From Planktothrix rubescens CCAP 1459/22 (GTDB lineage: Bacteria; Cyanobacteriota; Cyanobacteriia; Cyanobacteriales; Microcoleaceae): a stretch of 64,000 nucleotides of DNA. Positions 43,657-53,026 of the stretch are shown in pieces; the stretch's first letter is position 1, and every line of letters starts with the position of its first letter. The stretch covers positions 1,048,001 through 1,112,000 of the forward strand of contig LR882958.1 of the NCBI GenBank assembly GCA_904830895.1, read 5' to 3'. The translations under genes and the position numbers were made by a program. The notes under the pieces were generated by a model. The model was not told the origin of the DNA and searched no databases. It saw nothing but the letters and a program-made list of their open reading frames with translations.

Positions 43657-45388
43657 AGGGGGTCTTTTTCCAATCTTTGATATTCCAGACGGTTAAATCC
43701 CAAGGGGTTAATTCTACGCCCGTTAAATTTTTATTGACTCCTTCAACTTCCGCCCGATGAATTAAGGGAATCACAATATAATTATTAACTAACATATCAT
43801 TCATTTTAATCCAGATTTTTTTTTGTTTTTCGGGGTTAATTTCAGTGGTCGCTTGTTTCCAAAGTGCATCATATTCTGGGTTACAATAGCGAGAATAATT
43901 ATTCCCTATCCAATTATTCGCTTTTTGAGGAATTTGATCACAGGTATAGGTTTTTAAATAGGCGGTGGGATCGGGATTAGTATTTCCGGTACTAAATAAT
44001 TGTAAATCCGCCGCAAATCTTTCTGTAGTATCGGGATTAGCAGGATCACCGGAAAAATATACACTGGGATCAATACTTTTGAGTTCTACTTTCATACCTA
44101 ATTGCTCTAAGGATTGTTTAATCACTTCTTGGGTTTTTTGCCGTAAAGGATTAACGGAAGTTTGAAAAACTAAGTTCATTTCTACCCCATTTTTATCTCG
44201 AATCCCATTATTATTTGTATCTTTCCATCCCGCTTCATCTAATAGTTTTGCGGCTTTTTCTAAATTAAATTGATAGGTGGTATTAGGAGAAACAACTTGA
44301 GCCGGATTAACTACAAAATTAGAAGTAGATTTTCCTAAAATTCCATAGAGTTGATTAGCAATAATCTCTCGATTGATTGCTAAACTTAAAGCCTGACGTA
44401 CTTTAGGATCACTAAAGAAAGGATGGGGGAATTTTAAACTCGATCTTTCTCCATCGGGTGTAGTTTTATTCGGATCGGTTTGATTAATCAAAATTCGTTC
44501 CATTAATGCTCCAAAATTAGAAATAACCTTACCTTTTCCCGTCGCTTCTAAGGGTTTTAAAACATTAGATTCTACCTGAAGATTATAGGCATAATCCGCG
44601 TCTCCCGTTTGCAAAACTGCCCTTGCTGCTGATGCTGCATCCCCTCCCCCTTTTAACTCTAAGCGTTCAAATTCTAACTGTTTGGCTTCTCGAAAATTGG
44701 GATTAGCTTCATAAACAACCACATCCCCAGGTTTAAATTCTACCACTCGATAGGGGCCAGTTCCTATGGGTTTTAAATTACCAGGTGCTTGTCGAGCATT
44801 TTCTCCATTATAGGCTTGAAAAATATGACGAGGTAAGATCATTCCTTCGGTTCCTACAAACACAGAATACCATCCAGGGGTTACGGATTTAAAGTTAATT
44901 TTGATGGTGTGATCATCAATTTTTTCAATATTTTTAATAATCTCATACGTCCCAGATGTCGTAGTTCCAACTTTGGGATTACTAATAAATTCATAAGTAA
45001 AAATTACATCATCTGCTGTAAAGGGTTTACCATCAGACCAGTTAACATTTTTTTTCAGTTTCCATGTCACTGATTTACCATCTTTAGCAATTCCTCCATT
45101 TTCTAAGGTCGGAATTTCTGCGGCTAAGAAAGGCACTAATTCTAATTCATTGTTGAAACTGGCTAAGGGTTCTAAAGTAATCCGACTAGCTTCGGAATCT
45201 TTGAACCCGGTTGATAAATGGGGATTCAGAATAGTTGGTGCTTGCCAATATAATAATTTTAGGGTTTTTTCTGTGGGTTGCTGATTGGAATTAGTTGGGT
45301 TTGTTGAGGTAGAATTTGGAGAAGACCCACAGGAACTTAGGGTTAAACTAATCAGAGAAATCAACAGAGAACATTTATAAAAATTCAT
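43655..45388 (-). CDS. Peptide ABC transporter substrate-binding lipoprotein
   Basis: A 577-residue family 5 binding protein with a lipoprotein signal (MNFYKCSLLISLISLTLSSC; Cys20 would be lipidated). It has the expected WKLKKNVNWSDGKPFTADDV, FKPGDVVVYEANPNF and VRQALSLAINREIIA motifs. It delivers peptides or similar solutes to the DppB/DppC-type channel. I start at 45388, because the longer frame translates the GAGGCATTTATGCCTC repeats upstream. Confidence 0.88.
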   Translation of the reverse strand: MNFYKCSLLISLISLTLSSCGSSPNSTSTNPTNSNQQPTEKTLKLLYWQAPTILNPHLSTGFKDSEASRITLEPLASFNNELELVPFLAAEIPTLENGGIAKDGKSVTWKLKKNVNWSDGKPFTADDVIFTYEFISNPKVGTTTSGTYEIIKNIEKIDDHTIKINFKSVTPGWYSVFVGTEGMILPRHIFQAYNGENARQAPGNLKPIGTGPYRVVEFKPGDVVVYEANPNFREAKQLEFERLELKGGGDAASAARAVLQTGDADYAYNLQVESNVLKPLEATGKGKVISNFGALMERILINQTDPNKTTPDGERSSLKFPHPFFSDPKVRQALSLAINREIIANQLYGILGKSTSNFVVNPAQVVSPNTTYQFNLEKAAKLLDEAGWKDTNNNGIRDKNGVEMNLVFQTSVNPLRQKTQEVIKQSLEQLGMKVELKSIDPSVYFSGDPANPDTTERFAADLQLFSTGNTNPDPTAYLKTYTCDQIPQKANNWIGNNYSRYCNPEYDALWKQATTEINPEKQKKIWIKMNDMLVNNYIVIPLIHRAEVEGVNKNLTGVELTPWDLTVWNIKDWKKTP

Positions 45389-45438
45389 AGAAATTGTAGA
45401 AAAGGGCGATCGCATTCTGTACTGAGTGTGTTTCATTA

Positions 45439-45548
45439 CCGTAGTGAGGCATTTATGCCTCCATTCATGGAAAACCCGTAGTGAGGCATTTATGCCTCTA
45501 TTCTCGAATTTCGTTAATTCTATTACCGTAGTGAGGCATTTATGCCTC
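45439..45548. repeat. Three CCGTAGTGAGGCATTTATGCCTC hairpin repeats
   Basis: Identical 23-bp units at 45439-45461, 45476-45498 and 45526-45548 each contain the palindrome GAGGCATTTATGCCTC. Units 2 and 3 form a 50-bp tandem repeat with an almost identical trailing ATTCTCGAATTTCGTTAATT segment. They lie between the divergent binding-protein and cupin genes. Confidence 0.8.
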
Positions 45549-45603
45549 GATTCTCGAATTTCGTTAATTTTATTACAAAATTTTACAAAAACACCGCTTA
45601 TAC

Positions 45604-45632
45604 TTGACAAAAGCATAACATTTTGCATTGTG
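45604..45632 (+). promoter_or_regulatory. Possible promoter for the cupin gene
   Basis: TTGACA at 45604-45609 is followed 17 bp later by a poor -10 (CATTGT). A TGAGGA ribosome site at 45631-45636 precedes ATG 45645. The short distance to the ribosome site makes the promoter assignment weak. Confidence 0.3.
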
Positions 45633-45644
45633 AGGACTATCAAT

Positions 45645-46085
45645 ATGGGTCTGATCCACCAAGTTGAAGTTCGCAGACTCAACTCAATGAGGTCTGGGAT
45701 GGTTGAATTTTTCACTCCTCAAACCAGCGATGAAACGATGACAGTACAGGTTGAAGCGGGCGCGGTAGAGAAGTTATTTGTCCATCGTTTTCAAACTGAT
45801 CAATTATTGGTCGTCCGAGGTCAATTTGTCTTAGTGATTTTACAGAATCGTCAATATCGTTATATTCCCTTGAGTGATCGGGTTCCAACTGTGGTTAAAA
45901 TTCCCCCAGGGGTTCCTCACGGTGCAGTTAATCTGGGTACAGAAGACTGTTTAATGGTGAATGCGCTACTGCGACATGGGGAACCCCATGAACTAGATTA
46001 TCGCCCCTTAAACCCCCCTTTTCCCTACAATTTAGTCGCGGTAAAACGGGCGTTAGAAAGTTTAGATTATCCCCTGACAGCTTAA
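45645..46085 (+). CDS. Cupin-fold protein (sugar-epimerase-like)
   Basis: A 146-residue protein with an RmlC-type cupin fold (LLVVRGQFVLVILQNRQY in one barrel half, then VPTVVKIPPGVPHGAVNLG in the other), like dTDP-sugar epimerase relatives. The His in VPHGA is conserved, but the full RmlC catalytic set is not clear. Enzyme activity is therefore uncertain. ATG 45645 has a good ribosome site, whereas the longer frame crosses the repeats. Confidence 0.72.
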   Translation: MGLIHQVEVRRLNSMRSGMVEFFTPQTSDETMTVQVEAGAVEKLFVHRFQTDQLLVVRGQFVLVILQNRQYRYIPLSDRVPTVVKIPPGVPHGAVNLGTEDCLMVNALLRHGEPHELDYRPLNPPFPYNLVAVKRALESLDYPLTA

Positions 46086-46097
46086 TTTTAAAATCAT

Positions 46098-46146
46098 CTT
46101 ATATCAATATAGGATACCAAATTGCTGTATCCTATATTAATATAAG
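46098..46146. repeat. Long hairpin between cupin and DUF167 genes
   Basis: CTTATATCAATATAGGATAC (46098-46117) and GTATCCTATATTAATATAAG (46127-46146) pair at 19 of 20 positions around a 9-nt loop. No T tract follows, so it is more likely a foldback repeat or RNA-stability hairpin than a simple terminator. Confidence 0.6.
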
Positions 46147-46167
46147 CGATCGCAATTCTTTAAACCT

Positions 46168-46401
46168 TTGGCACTCTTAAAAATTAAAGTTAAACCCAAT
46201 TCTAAACAGCAAGCTTTCCATGAAGAAACTGATGGAAGTTTTACAGTACATCTGAAATCTCCCCCAGTCGAAGGAAAAGCCAATCAAGAATTAATTAAAT
46301 TTTTAGCCAAACACTTAGGAGTTCCCAAATCCCAAATTACCATTAAATCGGGCCTATTCTCCCGTCATAAATTTGTAGAAGTTCCTGATCTTAATTCCTA
46401 G
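46168..46401 (+). CDS. DUF167/YggU-family protein
   Basis: A 77-residue protein with the full family pattern: [52 protein letters not shown]. It is a small alpha/beta protein of unknown function. Only a TTG start (46168) gives the expected N-terminus. Confidence 0.8.
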   Translation: MALLKIKVKPNSKQQAFHEETDGSFTVHLKSPPVEGKANQELIKFLAKHLGVPKSQITIKSGLFSRHKFVEVPDLNS

Positions 46402-46444
46402 TATAATCGGTGAGTAGACATCATTAATTTCAGTATTTTTGCCA

Positions 46445-46708
46445 ATGGATGCGTTTCAACCCACCCCTCCAGATTGGACGACTGATGCAATTCACGCTTC
46501 TGAGTTTTGCTGTCCTGAATGTTCCGCGAGTAGTTTAGAAGCCCAAAAGGTTTGGATTAATCGTCGTTCTCCAGTGTACAGCGAAAATAACCATCGCAAA
46601 TGGCAGGAATTTTATACTTGTCAATGTGGCTGTGTTTGGTGGGCTTGGAGTAGCGATCGCCCCCCGTCTAATTTGCTTCCTCAACCTGAAGATTCTGATA
46701 TTTTTTGA
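46445..46708 (+). CDS. Small zinc-ribbon-like hypothetical protein
   Basis: A 87-residue protein with Cys pairs (CCPECS and CQCGCVWW) that could bind one zinc ion, and a Trp-rich end. It looks conserved in cyanobacteria. The ATG 46445 is preferred to a TTG 6 bp earlier. Function unknown. Confidence 0.6.
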   Translation: MDAFQPTPPDWTTDAIHASEFCCPECSASSLEAQKVWINRRSPVYSENNHRKWQEFYTCQCGCVWWAWSSDRPPSNLLPQPEDSDIF

Positions 46709-46744
46709 TCCTCTCAAATCAATAATTCAATCTCAAAAACTAGA

Positions 46745-48487
46745 ATGAATCTAAATTTACTGTCCCAATACTTTAAAATTTCTCCTAAAAATTTATTGGC
46801 GATCGCTTTAAATATTCCTTTCCTAACAATTCCGGTTGTATTTCTACCCCATTTGTCCTCTTTCCCCTTACAAATTGCTGAAAAAATAGCCCTATCTCCC
46901 ACCGACATTAACACCATTGCTGGAGAAATTACCGTTAGAATTGACGGGCCAAAAGGCGGATCGGGATTTATTGTAGAAAAACAAGGAAATACCTATTATG
47001 TTTTAACAAATTGGCACGTTGTTGATCGCGTGGGAGACTATGAAATTGTCACCCCCGATGGTGAACGCCACTTTGTTTATTATAGTTTAATTCAACAACT
47101 TCCCAACCTAGATTTAGCCCTAGTTCCCTTTAGTAGTTCCCAACGATATCGAGTAGCAATTCCCGCCGATGCTAATAATATTCAGTCGGGAAATCCTTTA
47201 TATGTAGCCGGATGGCCCCGTTCTGGAAGTTCCCTAGGACAAAGACTTTTTTTAAGTACCAGTGGAACCTTTAGCCAACGTCAACAACCTCGGTTGGGAT
47301 ATAGTTTAGTTTACACAAATTTAGTCAGAAGTGGGATGAGTGGCGGCCCAATTTTAGATGGAGAAGGAAAGGTTATTGGAGTCAATGGAATTGTCCAGCT
47401 AGGCACTAATCCTGATAAAATTGTTTCTGCGGGAATCCCGATCAATTATTTTTTTAATTGGCGAAAAACAGCAACATTATCTTCAATTATTCCCTCCCCT
47501 AATCCCTCTGCACCGATTACCAATAATCCCGATCTTAATACTTCAAATTCACCCGCAAAACCCCCTATTAATATCGCTGCGGTCACTAATTCCTTTTCTT
47601 TAGCTACGACTTTAACCGAAGAATCAGGAGAAATATTATCCATCGCTTTAGTCTTTCCCTATGCTATTATTGGCAATAGTAATGGAAATATTTCGATTTG
47701 GAATATTACCACCAGTGGACTAACTCGAACTTTACCCGCTCATCAAGGATCAATTTATAGCATTAGCCTCAGTCAAGATAACAAATATTTAGTTACAGGA
47801 GGGGAAGATGGATTAATTAAAATTTGGGATTTAGCCACGGGTTTACAATCTTCAACTTTGCCCTTACTTCAAACAATTCAAGCCCATAATAATCCCATTT
47901 TAGCAGTAAAAATTAGCCCTGATGGTAAAATGATTGCCAGTGGAGGTTGGGATAAAACCATTAAACTTTGGAATCTGCAAACAGGTCAACTTTTAAAAAC
48001 CTTTATCGGACATGAACAGTTAGTTGGCGCGATCGCATTTAGTCCCGACAGTCAAATTTTAGCCAGTGGAAGTAAAGATAGTAGTATCAAATTATGGAAT
48101 ATTCAAACTGGAGAATTAATTCGTACATTAAAAGGTCATGAATTATCGGTTTTATCCTTAGCAATTAGTCCTGATGGAGAGACTTTAGCCAGTAGCAGCG
48201 CCGATGGAACAATTGGATTATGGAAATTAAAAACAGGTCAACCCATTCGTAAGTTAAGTGGTCATACCGATGGCGTTTGGTCAATCGTAATTACCAAGGA
48301 TGGGAAAACATTAATTAGTGGAAGTTGGGATAAAACCGTCAAACTTTGGGACTTAGCCACGGGTCAATTAAAAGGGAATTTAAGAGGTCACTCCGGTTAT
48401 ATAAATGCAGTTGGGATTAGTCCCGATGGTAATACCCTAGTTAGTGGGGGATGGGATGGACAAGTAAAGGTTTGGAAGCATCCCTAA
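46745..48487 (+). CDS. Trypsin-like protease fused to seven WD40 repeats
   Basis: A 580-residue protein. A hydrophobic N-terminus (about 16-38) may be a signal or anchor. The trypsin-like domain (about 55-230) has a full triad: His91 (TNWHVV), Asp123 (NLDLALV) and Ser199 (GMSGGPIL). Residues 290-580 hold seven WD40 repeats (for example SPDGKMIASGGWDKTIKLWN) forming one propeller. Protease-propeller fusions are known in cyanobacteria, and the propeller may select substrates. The gene is single; a 135-bp MITE follows directly. Confidence 0.85.
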   Translation: MNLNLLSQYFKISPKNLLAIALNIPFLTIPVVFLPHLSSFPLQIAEKIALSPTDINTIAGEITVRIDGPKGGSGFIVEKQGNTYYVLTNWHVVDRVGDYEIVTPDGERHFVYYSLIQQLPNLDLALVPFSSSQRYRVAIPADANNIQSGNPLYVAGWPRSGSSLGQRLFLSTSGTFSQRQQPRLGYSLVYTNLVRSGMSGGPILDGEGKVIGVNGIVQLGTNPDKIVSAGIPINYFFNWRKTATLSSIIPSPNPSAPITNNPDLNTSNSPAKPPINIAAVTNSFSLATTLTEESGEILSIALVFPYAIIGNSNGNISIWNITTSGLTRTLPAHQGSIYSISLSQDNKYLVTGGEDGLIKIWDLATGLQSSTLPLLQTIQAHNNPILAVKISPDGKMIASGGWDKTIKLWNLQTGQLLKTFIGHEQLVGAIAFSPDSQILASGSKDSSIKLWNIQTGELIRTLKGHELSVLSLAISPDGETLASSSADGTIGLWKLKTGQPIRKLSGHTDGVWSIVITKDGKTLISGSWDKTVKLWDLATGQLKGNLRGHSGYINAVGISPDGNTLVSGGWDGQVKVWKHP

Positions 48488-48490
48488 TCT

Positions 48491-48625
48491 AAGTAGTTGC
48501 ACAAAATAAATTACCTAGTTGAGAGAGGGAACACCGGAACAGCCCCCCCAAACCCCCCGTGCACGGTGGGCTAGGGGGGGAGGGAACAGGGTAGAGGATG
48601 TGTAATTAATTTTGTTTAGGTACTT
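48491..48625. mobile_element. 135-bp MITE, copy A (inverted)
   Basis: Imperfect inverted ends (AAGTAGTTGCACAAAATAAA at the left; TTAATTTTGTTTAGGTACTT at the right) surround a G/C-rich hairpin with GTGCAC at its centre. Copies B (51037) and C (62578) are nearly identical in the opposite orientation. Copies A and B flank the TPR-glycosyltransferase gene. No coding capacity. Confidence 0.8.
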
Positions 48626-48713
48626 AAATATTTATTCTGTTTAATACGGATAAACAAGAGAACGTTTCAATTATTTACAATCCGTCGGAGGAATTCATCA
48701 ATTCCCCCCATAT

Positions 48714-50909
48714 TTAGGCAGTTTTCTGCTTAATTAATTGTTGGAAAATCCCATATAAATTTTGAGCAAATTGTTGAGGATTCCATAGAGGAGCCAAAGA
48801 TTCAGATTGCTTAGATTTAATCAATTTTTCTTGAACTAAAGTTCTCAAAACCTGATCCTGACCTAAACGCACCCCCCAGTTAATATAGTCCTTCCAAGAC
48901 TCAGAAATTCCTTCTTCAATTGATAATCCTTGTAAAAAAGAATAACCCATCCGCGATAAAAATTGTTCCCCTTTATAAGTCACCACAGGAACATTAAACC
49001 AGAGGGCTTCTAAAGTGTGAGTCCCACCATTATAGGGGTAGGAATCCAAGAAAACATCCGTAATCCCATACACTTGACGGTGTTCTTCTTCCCTGGGAAA
49101 ACGGGGGAGAAATTTAATCCGATGTTTCCCCACACCCAAGCCATCACAAACTTGACGATAGGTTGAAATTACCACATCTTGATCCGCCAAACCCTTATAA
49201 ATTAAAATACTATCGGGAACTTGTTTAAGAATTTCGACTTGAGCTTTAACTAATTCCAGATTGAATTTCCGACCCGACGCCACACATAAATAAACAATTT
49301 GATCCGAACTAATTCGATAGGTTTTTCGCAATTGAATTGGATTAGTTTCAACTCGCTCAAACCCAGAAACCGCCATAAAAGACTGCGGCATTTTTAATAA
49401 TTGTTCCGTGTAGTATTTTTCCGTCCCTTTGGGATGGGTATATTCATCCCCTAAAAAATAAGTTTGATTAGAGACTTGCAAGGCATCAAACCCCAGCCAA
49501 GAAATACAAATAGGGGCAGGTTTGTAATAAAAAATATCGCTGTGAATAGGTAAACTTAACGCATCTAAATCTAAAATAATATCAATTTGATCATTAGTAA
49601 TTTCTTGAATAATTTCTTCCGGTGTGGGTAATCCATTGGGATAGTGTTTAGGAATAAAAAACTTATTTGCGATCGCTTCAAATAATGGGGTACGATCATC
49701 CGCCTGGAGGCGATCAGTACAATAAAGATAGAGCTTAACGGGTAAATTTGATAATTCGCGTAAAACATCCAAACTACACCAACCCACCGAATGACGATTA
49801 AAATGGCTAGATAAGATGCCAATTCTTAACGGAGAATTGGGAAATGTAGCGGGAATAGTATCGGAAATTGATTGATATTTAGGCTTGAGAATTTTCTCAA
49901 TATATTTTTTAGTAATTCGATGATGGAGCTTAATGTTTTTATCCAAATCATCTCTTAAATAGGGCATACTAAAGAGTAAATTAGAATACAGGGATTTAAT
50001 TTCTACTAAAGTCGTCCGATCTAATTTAGAATAAAGTTGAGATTCTAACTTTAAAAACCGATCTTTAGCGATATGGTTTAATCCCGATACCTGATAGGTG
50101 CTAATCCCATAAATTGCCGCCATAATCGGGTCAATTTCATGACAACATTCGATATAGCGATCCACCGCTTTACGGGCAGCAGCTAAATTACTACTATCGC
50201 GATAAATGCCACATAAATGTTGATGGGCTAGGGGTAAATTAGGTTTAATTTCAATTGCTTTTTCTAATAAAGGAATTGCCTCTTTATATTTTCCCTGATG
50301 TCGTAAAACCATCCCCATTTGACCATAGGCTTCAGCAAAATCTGGCTTCAACTCCACAACTTTTTGCCAAAGGGCGATCGCTTCCTCAACCTTGCCTTGG
50401 AGCGCTAATTGATTCCCTTGATTAAATAGAACATCCGCCCCGCCCAATTGGGGATTTAAGGCTAAGGCTCGTTGCTCTGAAATCTGGGCTTCCCCGTCCT
50501 GTCCTAAGTGTTTTAAAACCTGCGCCAAATTCCAATGGACAGCAGCTAAATCCGGCTGTAAATTCACCGCTTGGCGATAACTATTAATCGCGGATTCCAG
50601 TTGTCCTTGTCGGTAAAACATACTCCCCAAATTAACATGGGCTTGGGGTAAATTCGGGTTAATTGCTAATGCTTGTTGATAGGATCGAATCGCCTCTTGT
50701 ATTTGACCCTGGGCTTGATAAATATTCCCCATGGTCACATAGGCTAATGGCTCATTCGGCTCAAGGGCGATCGCGTTTTGGCAGGCTGCGATCGCCTCAG
50801 AATACAATTTCTGAACATAGTAAGTTTCCGCCAATTGTGTCCACCCTTGAGGACTATCAGGCTGTATTGCGGTAGAGGGATCAGAGAATTGATTCGGATT
50901 CACGGACAT
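48714..50909 (-). CDS. TPR protein with OGT-like (GT41-type) glycosyltransferase domain
   Basis: A 731-residue protein. Residues 20-255 hold about seven TPRs (AIALEPNEPLAYVTMGNIYQ, AINPNLPQAHVNLGSMFYRQ, and others). Residues 350-725 resemble the catalytic part of O-GlcNAc transferase/SPINDLY proteins: RIGILSSHFNRHSVG, LDLDAL, ISWLGFDA, and DVFLDSYPYNGGTHTLEALW then VPVVTYKGEQFLSRMG. It probably glycosylates proteins or surface structures in the cytoplasm with a UDP- or GDP-sugar. Inverted MITE copies lie on both sides. The donor sugar and target are unknown. Confidence 0.82.
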   Translation of the reverse strand: MSVNPNQFSDPSTAIQPDSPQGWTQLAETYYVQKLYSEAIAACQNAIALEPNEPLAYVTMGNIYQAQGQIQEAIRSYQQALAINPNLPQAHVNLGSMFYRQGQLESAINSYRQAVNLQPDLAAVHWNLAQVLKHLGQDGEAQISEQRALALNPQLGGADVLFNQGNQLALQGKVEEAIALWQKVVELKPDFAEAYGQMGMVLRHQGKYKEAIPLLEKAIEIKPNLPLAHQHLCGIYRDSSNLAAARKAVDRYIECCHEIDPIMAAIYGISTYQVSGLNHIAKDRFLKLESQLYSKLDRTTLVEIKSLYSNLLFSMPYLRDDLDKNIKLHHRITKKYIEKILKPKYQSISDTIPATFPNSPLRIGILSSHFNRHSVGWCSLDVLRELSNLPVKLYLYCTDRLQADDRTPLFEAIANKFFIPKHYPNGLPTPEEIIQEITNDQIDIILDLDALSLPIHSDIFYYKPAPICISWLGFDALQVSNQTYFLGDEYTHPKGTEKYYTEQLLKMPQSFMAVSGFERVETNPIQLRKTYRISSDQIVYLCVASGRKFNLELVKAQVEILKQVPDSILIYKGLADQDVVISTYRQVCDGLGVGKHRIKFLPRFPREEEHRQVYGITDVFLDSYPYNGGTHTLEALWFNVPVVTYKGEQFLSRMGYSFLQGLSIEEGISESWKDYINWGVRLGQDQVLRTLVQEKLIKSKQSESLAPLWNPQQFAQNLYGIFQQLIKQKTA

Positions 50910-51036
50910 TAGGACAGTGCAATGAAGGTATCACCTATAATTTTAACGGCTAACGGGAGCAGGGGAAAGGGGGAAGTAGGGGAGCAGGAAAAGAAGGGGA
51001 AAATTATCTCCATCCTTGAATCTTCAATATCCGAAT

Positions 51037-51171
51037 AAGTACCTAAACAAAATTAATTACACATCCTCTACCCTGTTCCCTCCCCCCCTAGCCCCCGTGC
51101 ACGGGGGGTTTGGGGGGGGCTGTTCCGGTGTTCCCTCTCTCAACTAGGTAATTTATTTTGTGCAACTACTT
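51037..51171. mobile_element. 135-bp MITE, copy B
   Basis: Begins AAGTACCTAAACAAAATTAA, ends GTGCAACTACTT, with the G/C-rich GTGCAC hairpin in the middle. It is the mirror orientation of copy A. A GTG inside its right end starts a false N-terminal extension of tldD. The true tldD start is 43 bp beyond the element. Confidence 0.8.
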
Positions 51172-51213
51172 ATAAGGCAAAATAGGGAAATACAGTCAAC
51201 CTTGCCGACCCCT

Positions 51214-52614
51214 ATGCCTAGCTTGCTTGCTGATGTGAAGAATCTGTTGGCCGATTTAATGGGGCGTTACCAGTCCCAAGTTGATTATTTAGCCATTCGT
51301 CTGGAAGAAGCCGAAGAAACAGATATATTATTACGCGGAGATCGAATTGAAACCTTAAGTGAAGGACTTTCCATCGGCGGTCAAGTTCGGGCTTGCTATC
51401 GAGGCGGATGGGGATTTTCTAGTTTTAATCGCCTCTCAACCCTAGAAGATCGCATTGGTGAAGCCATCACCGCCGCCAAACTTATTGGTACAGAAACAAC
51501 TATTCTCGCTCCAATTCCGATTATTCAAGATAGCTGTAACTTACCCCTAACTGGAACCGATCCCCGTCAAATTCCCTTAGCTGAAAAAAAAGAATTATGC
51601 GATCGCTACGGCCAAATTCTTCGCAGTGTTGACCCCTGTATTGCTACAATTGCCGTCCGCTACAACGATAGTACCCAAAGAATAATTCTGATCACCTCCG
51701 AAGGAACTCTATTAGAACAATCTTGGGTCGATATGGAAATGCGTTTTGCAGCCACGGCCAGAAATGGGGAAACCGTACAAACCGGAAGGGAAACCACAGG
51801 TTCCCGCAAAGCATACCAAGACCTGACAAATCTCGATCAGCAGGTTCGTAGTGCAGCGTTGCGGGCGGTGAATTCCCTAGCCCTTCCCCCCGTTAAGGGT
51901 AATGTTTATACCGTTGTGATTGACCCCATTTTGTCGGGTTTATTTGTCCATGAAGCCTTCGGTCATTTGTCTGAAGCGGATATGACCTACCAAAATCCTG
52001 ATTTATTAGAAGTCATGACCTTGGGCCGTCAATTTGGCCCGAAAAATCTGCAAATCTTTGATGGTGCAGCCCCGACCGGACATCGGGGAAGCTATTTTTA
52101 TGATGATGAAGGAACTCCGGCGACGACCACCCAACTGATCCAAGATGGGGCCTTAGTCGGTCGCCTTCATTCCCGTGAAACCGCAGGTAAATTAGGAGAA
52201 GTCCCCACCGGAAATGCCCGTTGTTTGAATTATCATTTTCCGCCCTTAGTTAGAATGACAAATACCTGGATCGAACGGGGTGATACTGCCGTTGAGGACT
52301 TATTAAGTGATGTGAAAGAAGGGGTTTATGCTCGCAATTGGTTAGGAGGAATGACCAATGGTGAAATGTTTACATTCACTGCTGGGGAGGCGTGGATGAT
52401 TAGAAATGGCAAACTGGAAGAACCAGTTCGGGATGTGACGTTATCGGGAAATGTCTTTACCACCCTAGCAGATATCGAAGCGATTGGTGATGACTTTTAT
52501 TGGGATGAATCGGGGGGTTGTGGTAAGGGAGGACAAAATGGTTTACCTGTTGGTTGCGGAGGCCCAAGTTTACGCCTTCGCAATGTCGTTGTCGGAGGGG
52601 AAGCAATAGATTGA
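51214..52614 (+). CDS. tldD: TldD-type metalloprotease
   Basis: A 466-residue PmbA/TldD family protein. The zinc motif HEAFGH lies in SGLFVHEAFGHLSEAD. The C-terminal half contains GEMFTFTAGEAWMIRNGKL and GNVFTTLADIEAIG. TldD and TldE/PmbA degrade or mature small peptides in E. coli (for example microcin B17 and CcdA). The pmbA-type partner is not in the window. I start at MPSLLADVKN because the longer frame reads through a MITE. Confidence 0.88.
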   Translation: MPSLLADVKNLLADLMGRYQSQVDYLAIRLEEAEETDILLRGDRIETLSEGLSIGGQVRACYRGGWGFSSFNRLSTLEDRIGEAITAAKLIGTETTILAPIPIIQDSCNLPLTGTDPRQIPLAEKKELCDRYGQILRSVDPCIATIAVRYNDSTQRIILITSEGTLLEQSWVDMEMRFAATARNGETVQTGRETTGSRKAYQDLTNLDQQVRSAALRAVNSLALPPVKGNVYTVVIDPILSGLFVHEAFGHLSEADMTYQNPDLLEVMTLGRQFGPKNLQIFDGAAPTGHRGSYFYDDEGTPATTTQLIQDGALVGRLHSRETAGKLGEVPTGNARCLNYHFPPLVRMTNTWIERGDTAVEDLLSDVKEGVYARNWLGGMTNGEMFTFTAGEAWMIRNGKLEEPVRDVTLSGNVFTTLADIEAIGDDFYWDESGGCGKGGQNGLPVGCGGPSLRLRNVVVGGEAID

Positions 52615-52618
52615 GGAT

Positions 52619-52646
52619 TTGACACTCCCACCCCTGAAGGGGTGGG
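52619..52646. mobile_element. Possible remnant end of an IS605/tnpB-type element
   Basis: TTGACACTCCCACC followed by a CCCACCCCTGAAGGGGTGGG hairpin resembles the end of tnpB elements. The tnpB element at 22.7-25.0 kb ends GGTGAGAGTGTCAA, which is the complement of TTGACACTCTCACC. It lies 5 bp after the tldD stop. Without a tnpB it is a remnant, or simply a terminator-like hairpin. Confidence 0.4.
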
Positions 52647-52679
52647 CTTGCGTCGCGGACAAATTCTGTCACTCGGTGA

Positions 52680-52916
52680 TCAGTTTTCCCGTCGTCCATC
52701 ACCACGTTTAGGAGAAATATCATTGGTATTTTGATCATCATAGTTGTGGTGTGTAACTTTTATGGGATCGGGGTTCAGAGATATGAAGACTGATCCGGAC
52801 TGGGAAGACTGAATTTGTTCTGGATCACGCTGTTGCATAATTTGAGGTTGAGGGTCAAAACTCTGAGGCAAACCCACAATGGTACTAATCATTAAGACGG
52901 TAATAAAGTTAGACAT
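52680..52916 (-). CDS. Short secreted peptide with RGDGR near C-terminus (PatX-like)
   Basis: A 78-residue protein with a signal-like start (MSNFITVLMISTIVGLP). The linker is Gln/Asp/Asn-rich, and it ends DISPKRGDGRREN. The layout (signal, low-complexity linker, basic RGxGR end) matches the adjacent gene at 53111-53290, which ends in RGSGR. I infer a divergent paralogue. RGDGR at 71-75 is not the classical pentapeptide and is followed by three more residues. Start chosen at the Met that opens the signal segment. Confidence 0.5.
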   Translation of the reverse strand: MSNFITVLMISTIVGLPQSFDPQPQIMQQRDPEQIQSSQSGSVFISLNPDPIKVTHHNYDDQNTNDISPKRGDGRREN

Positions 52917-53026
52917 TTTTGGCTGAGTATTGGGACGACTATTCCTGAATACCAATGCTTTAATTACTGATCCGGATCATCAATAAAATCCTGATTGATC
53001 ATCCCCTTATCAAAGGTAAAAAAAAT

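Noticed and set aside
45389-45715. Long N-terminal extension of the binding protein
   Set aside because: It translates the 23-bp hairpin repeats; the lipoprotein signal starts at 45388.
51160-51213. GTG start for tldD
   Set aside because: It lies within the right end of a 135-bp MITE; ATG 51214 gives the normal TldD start.
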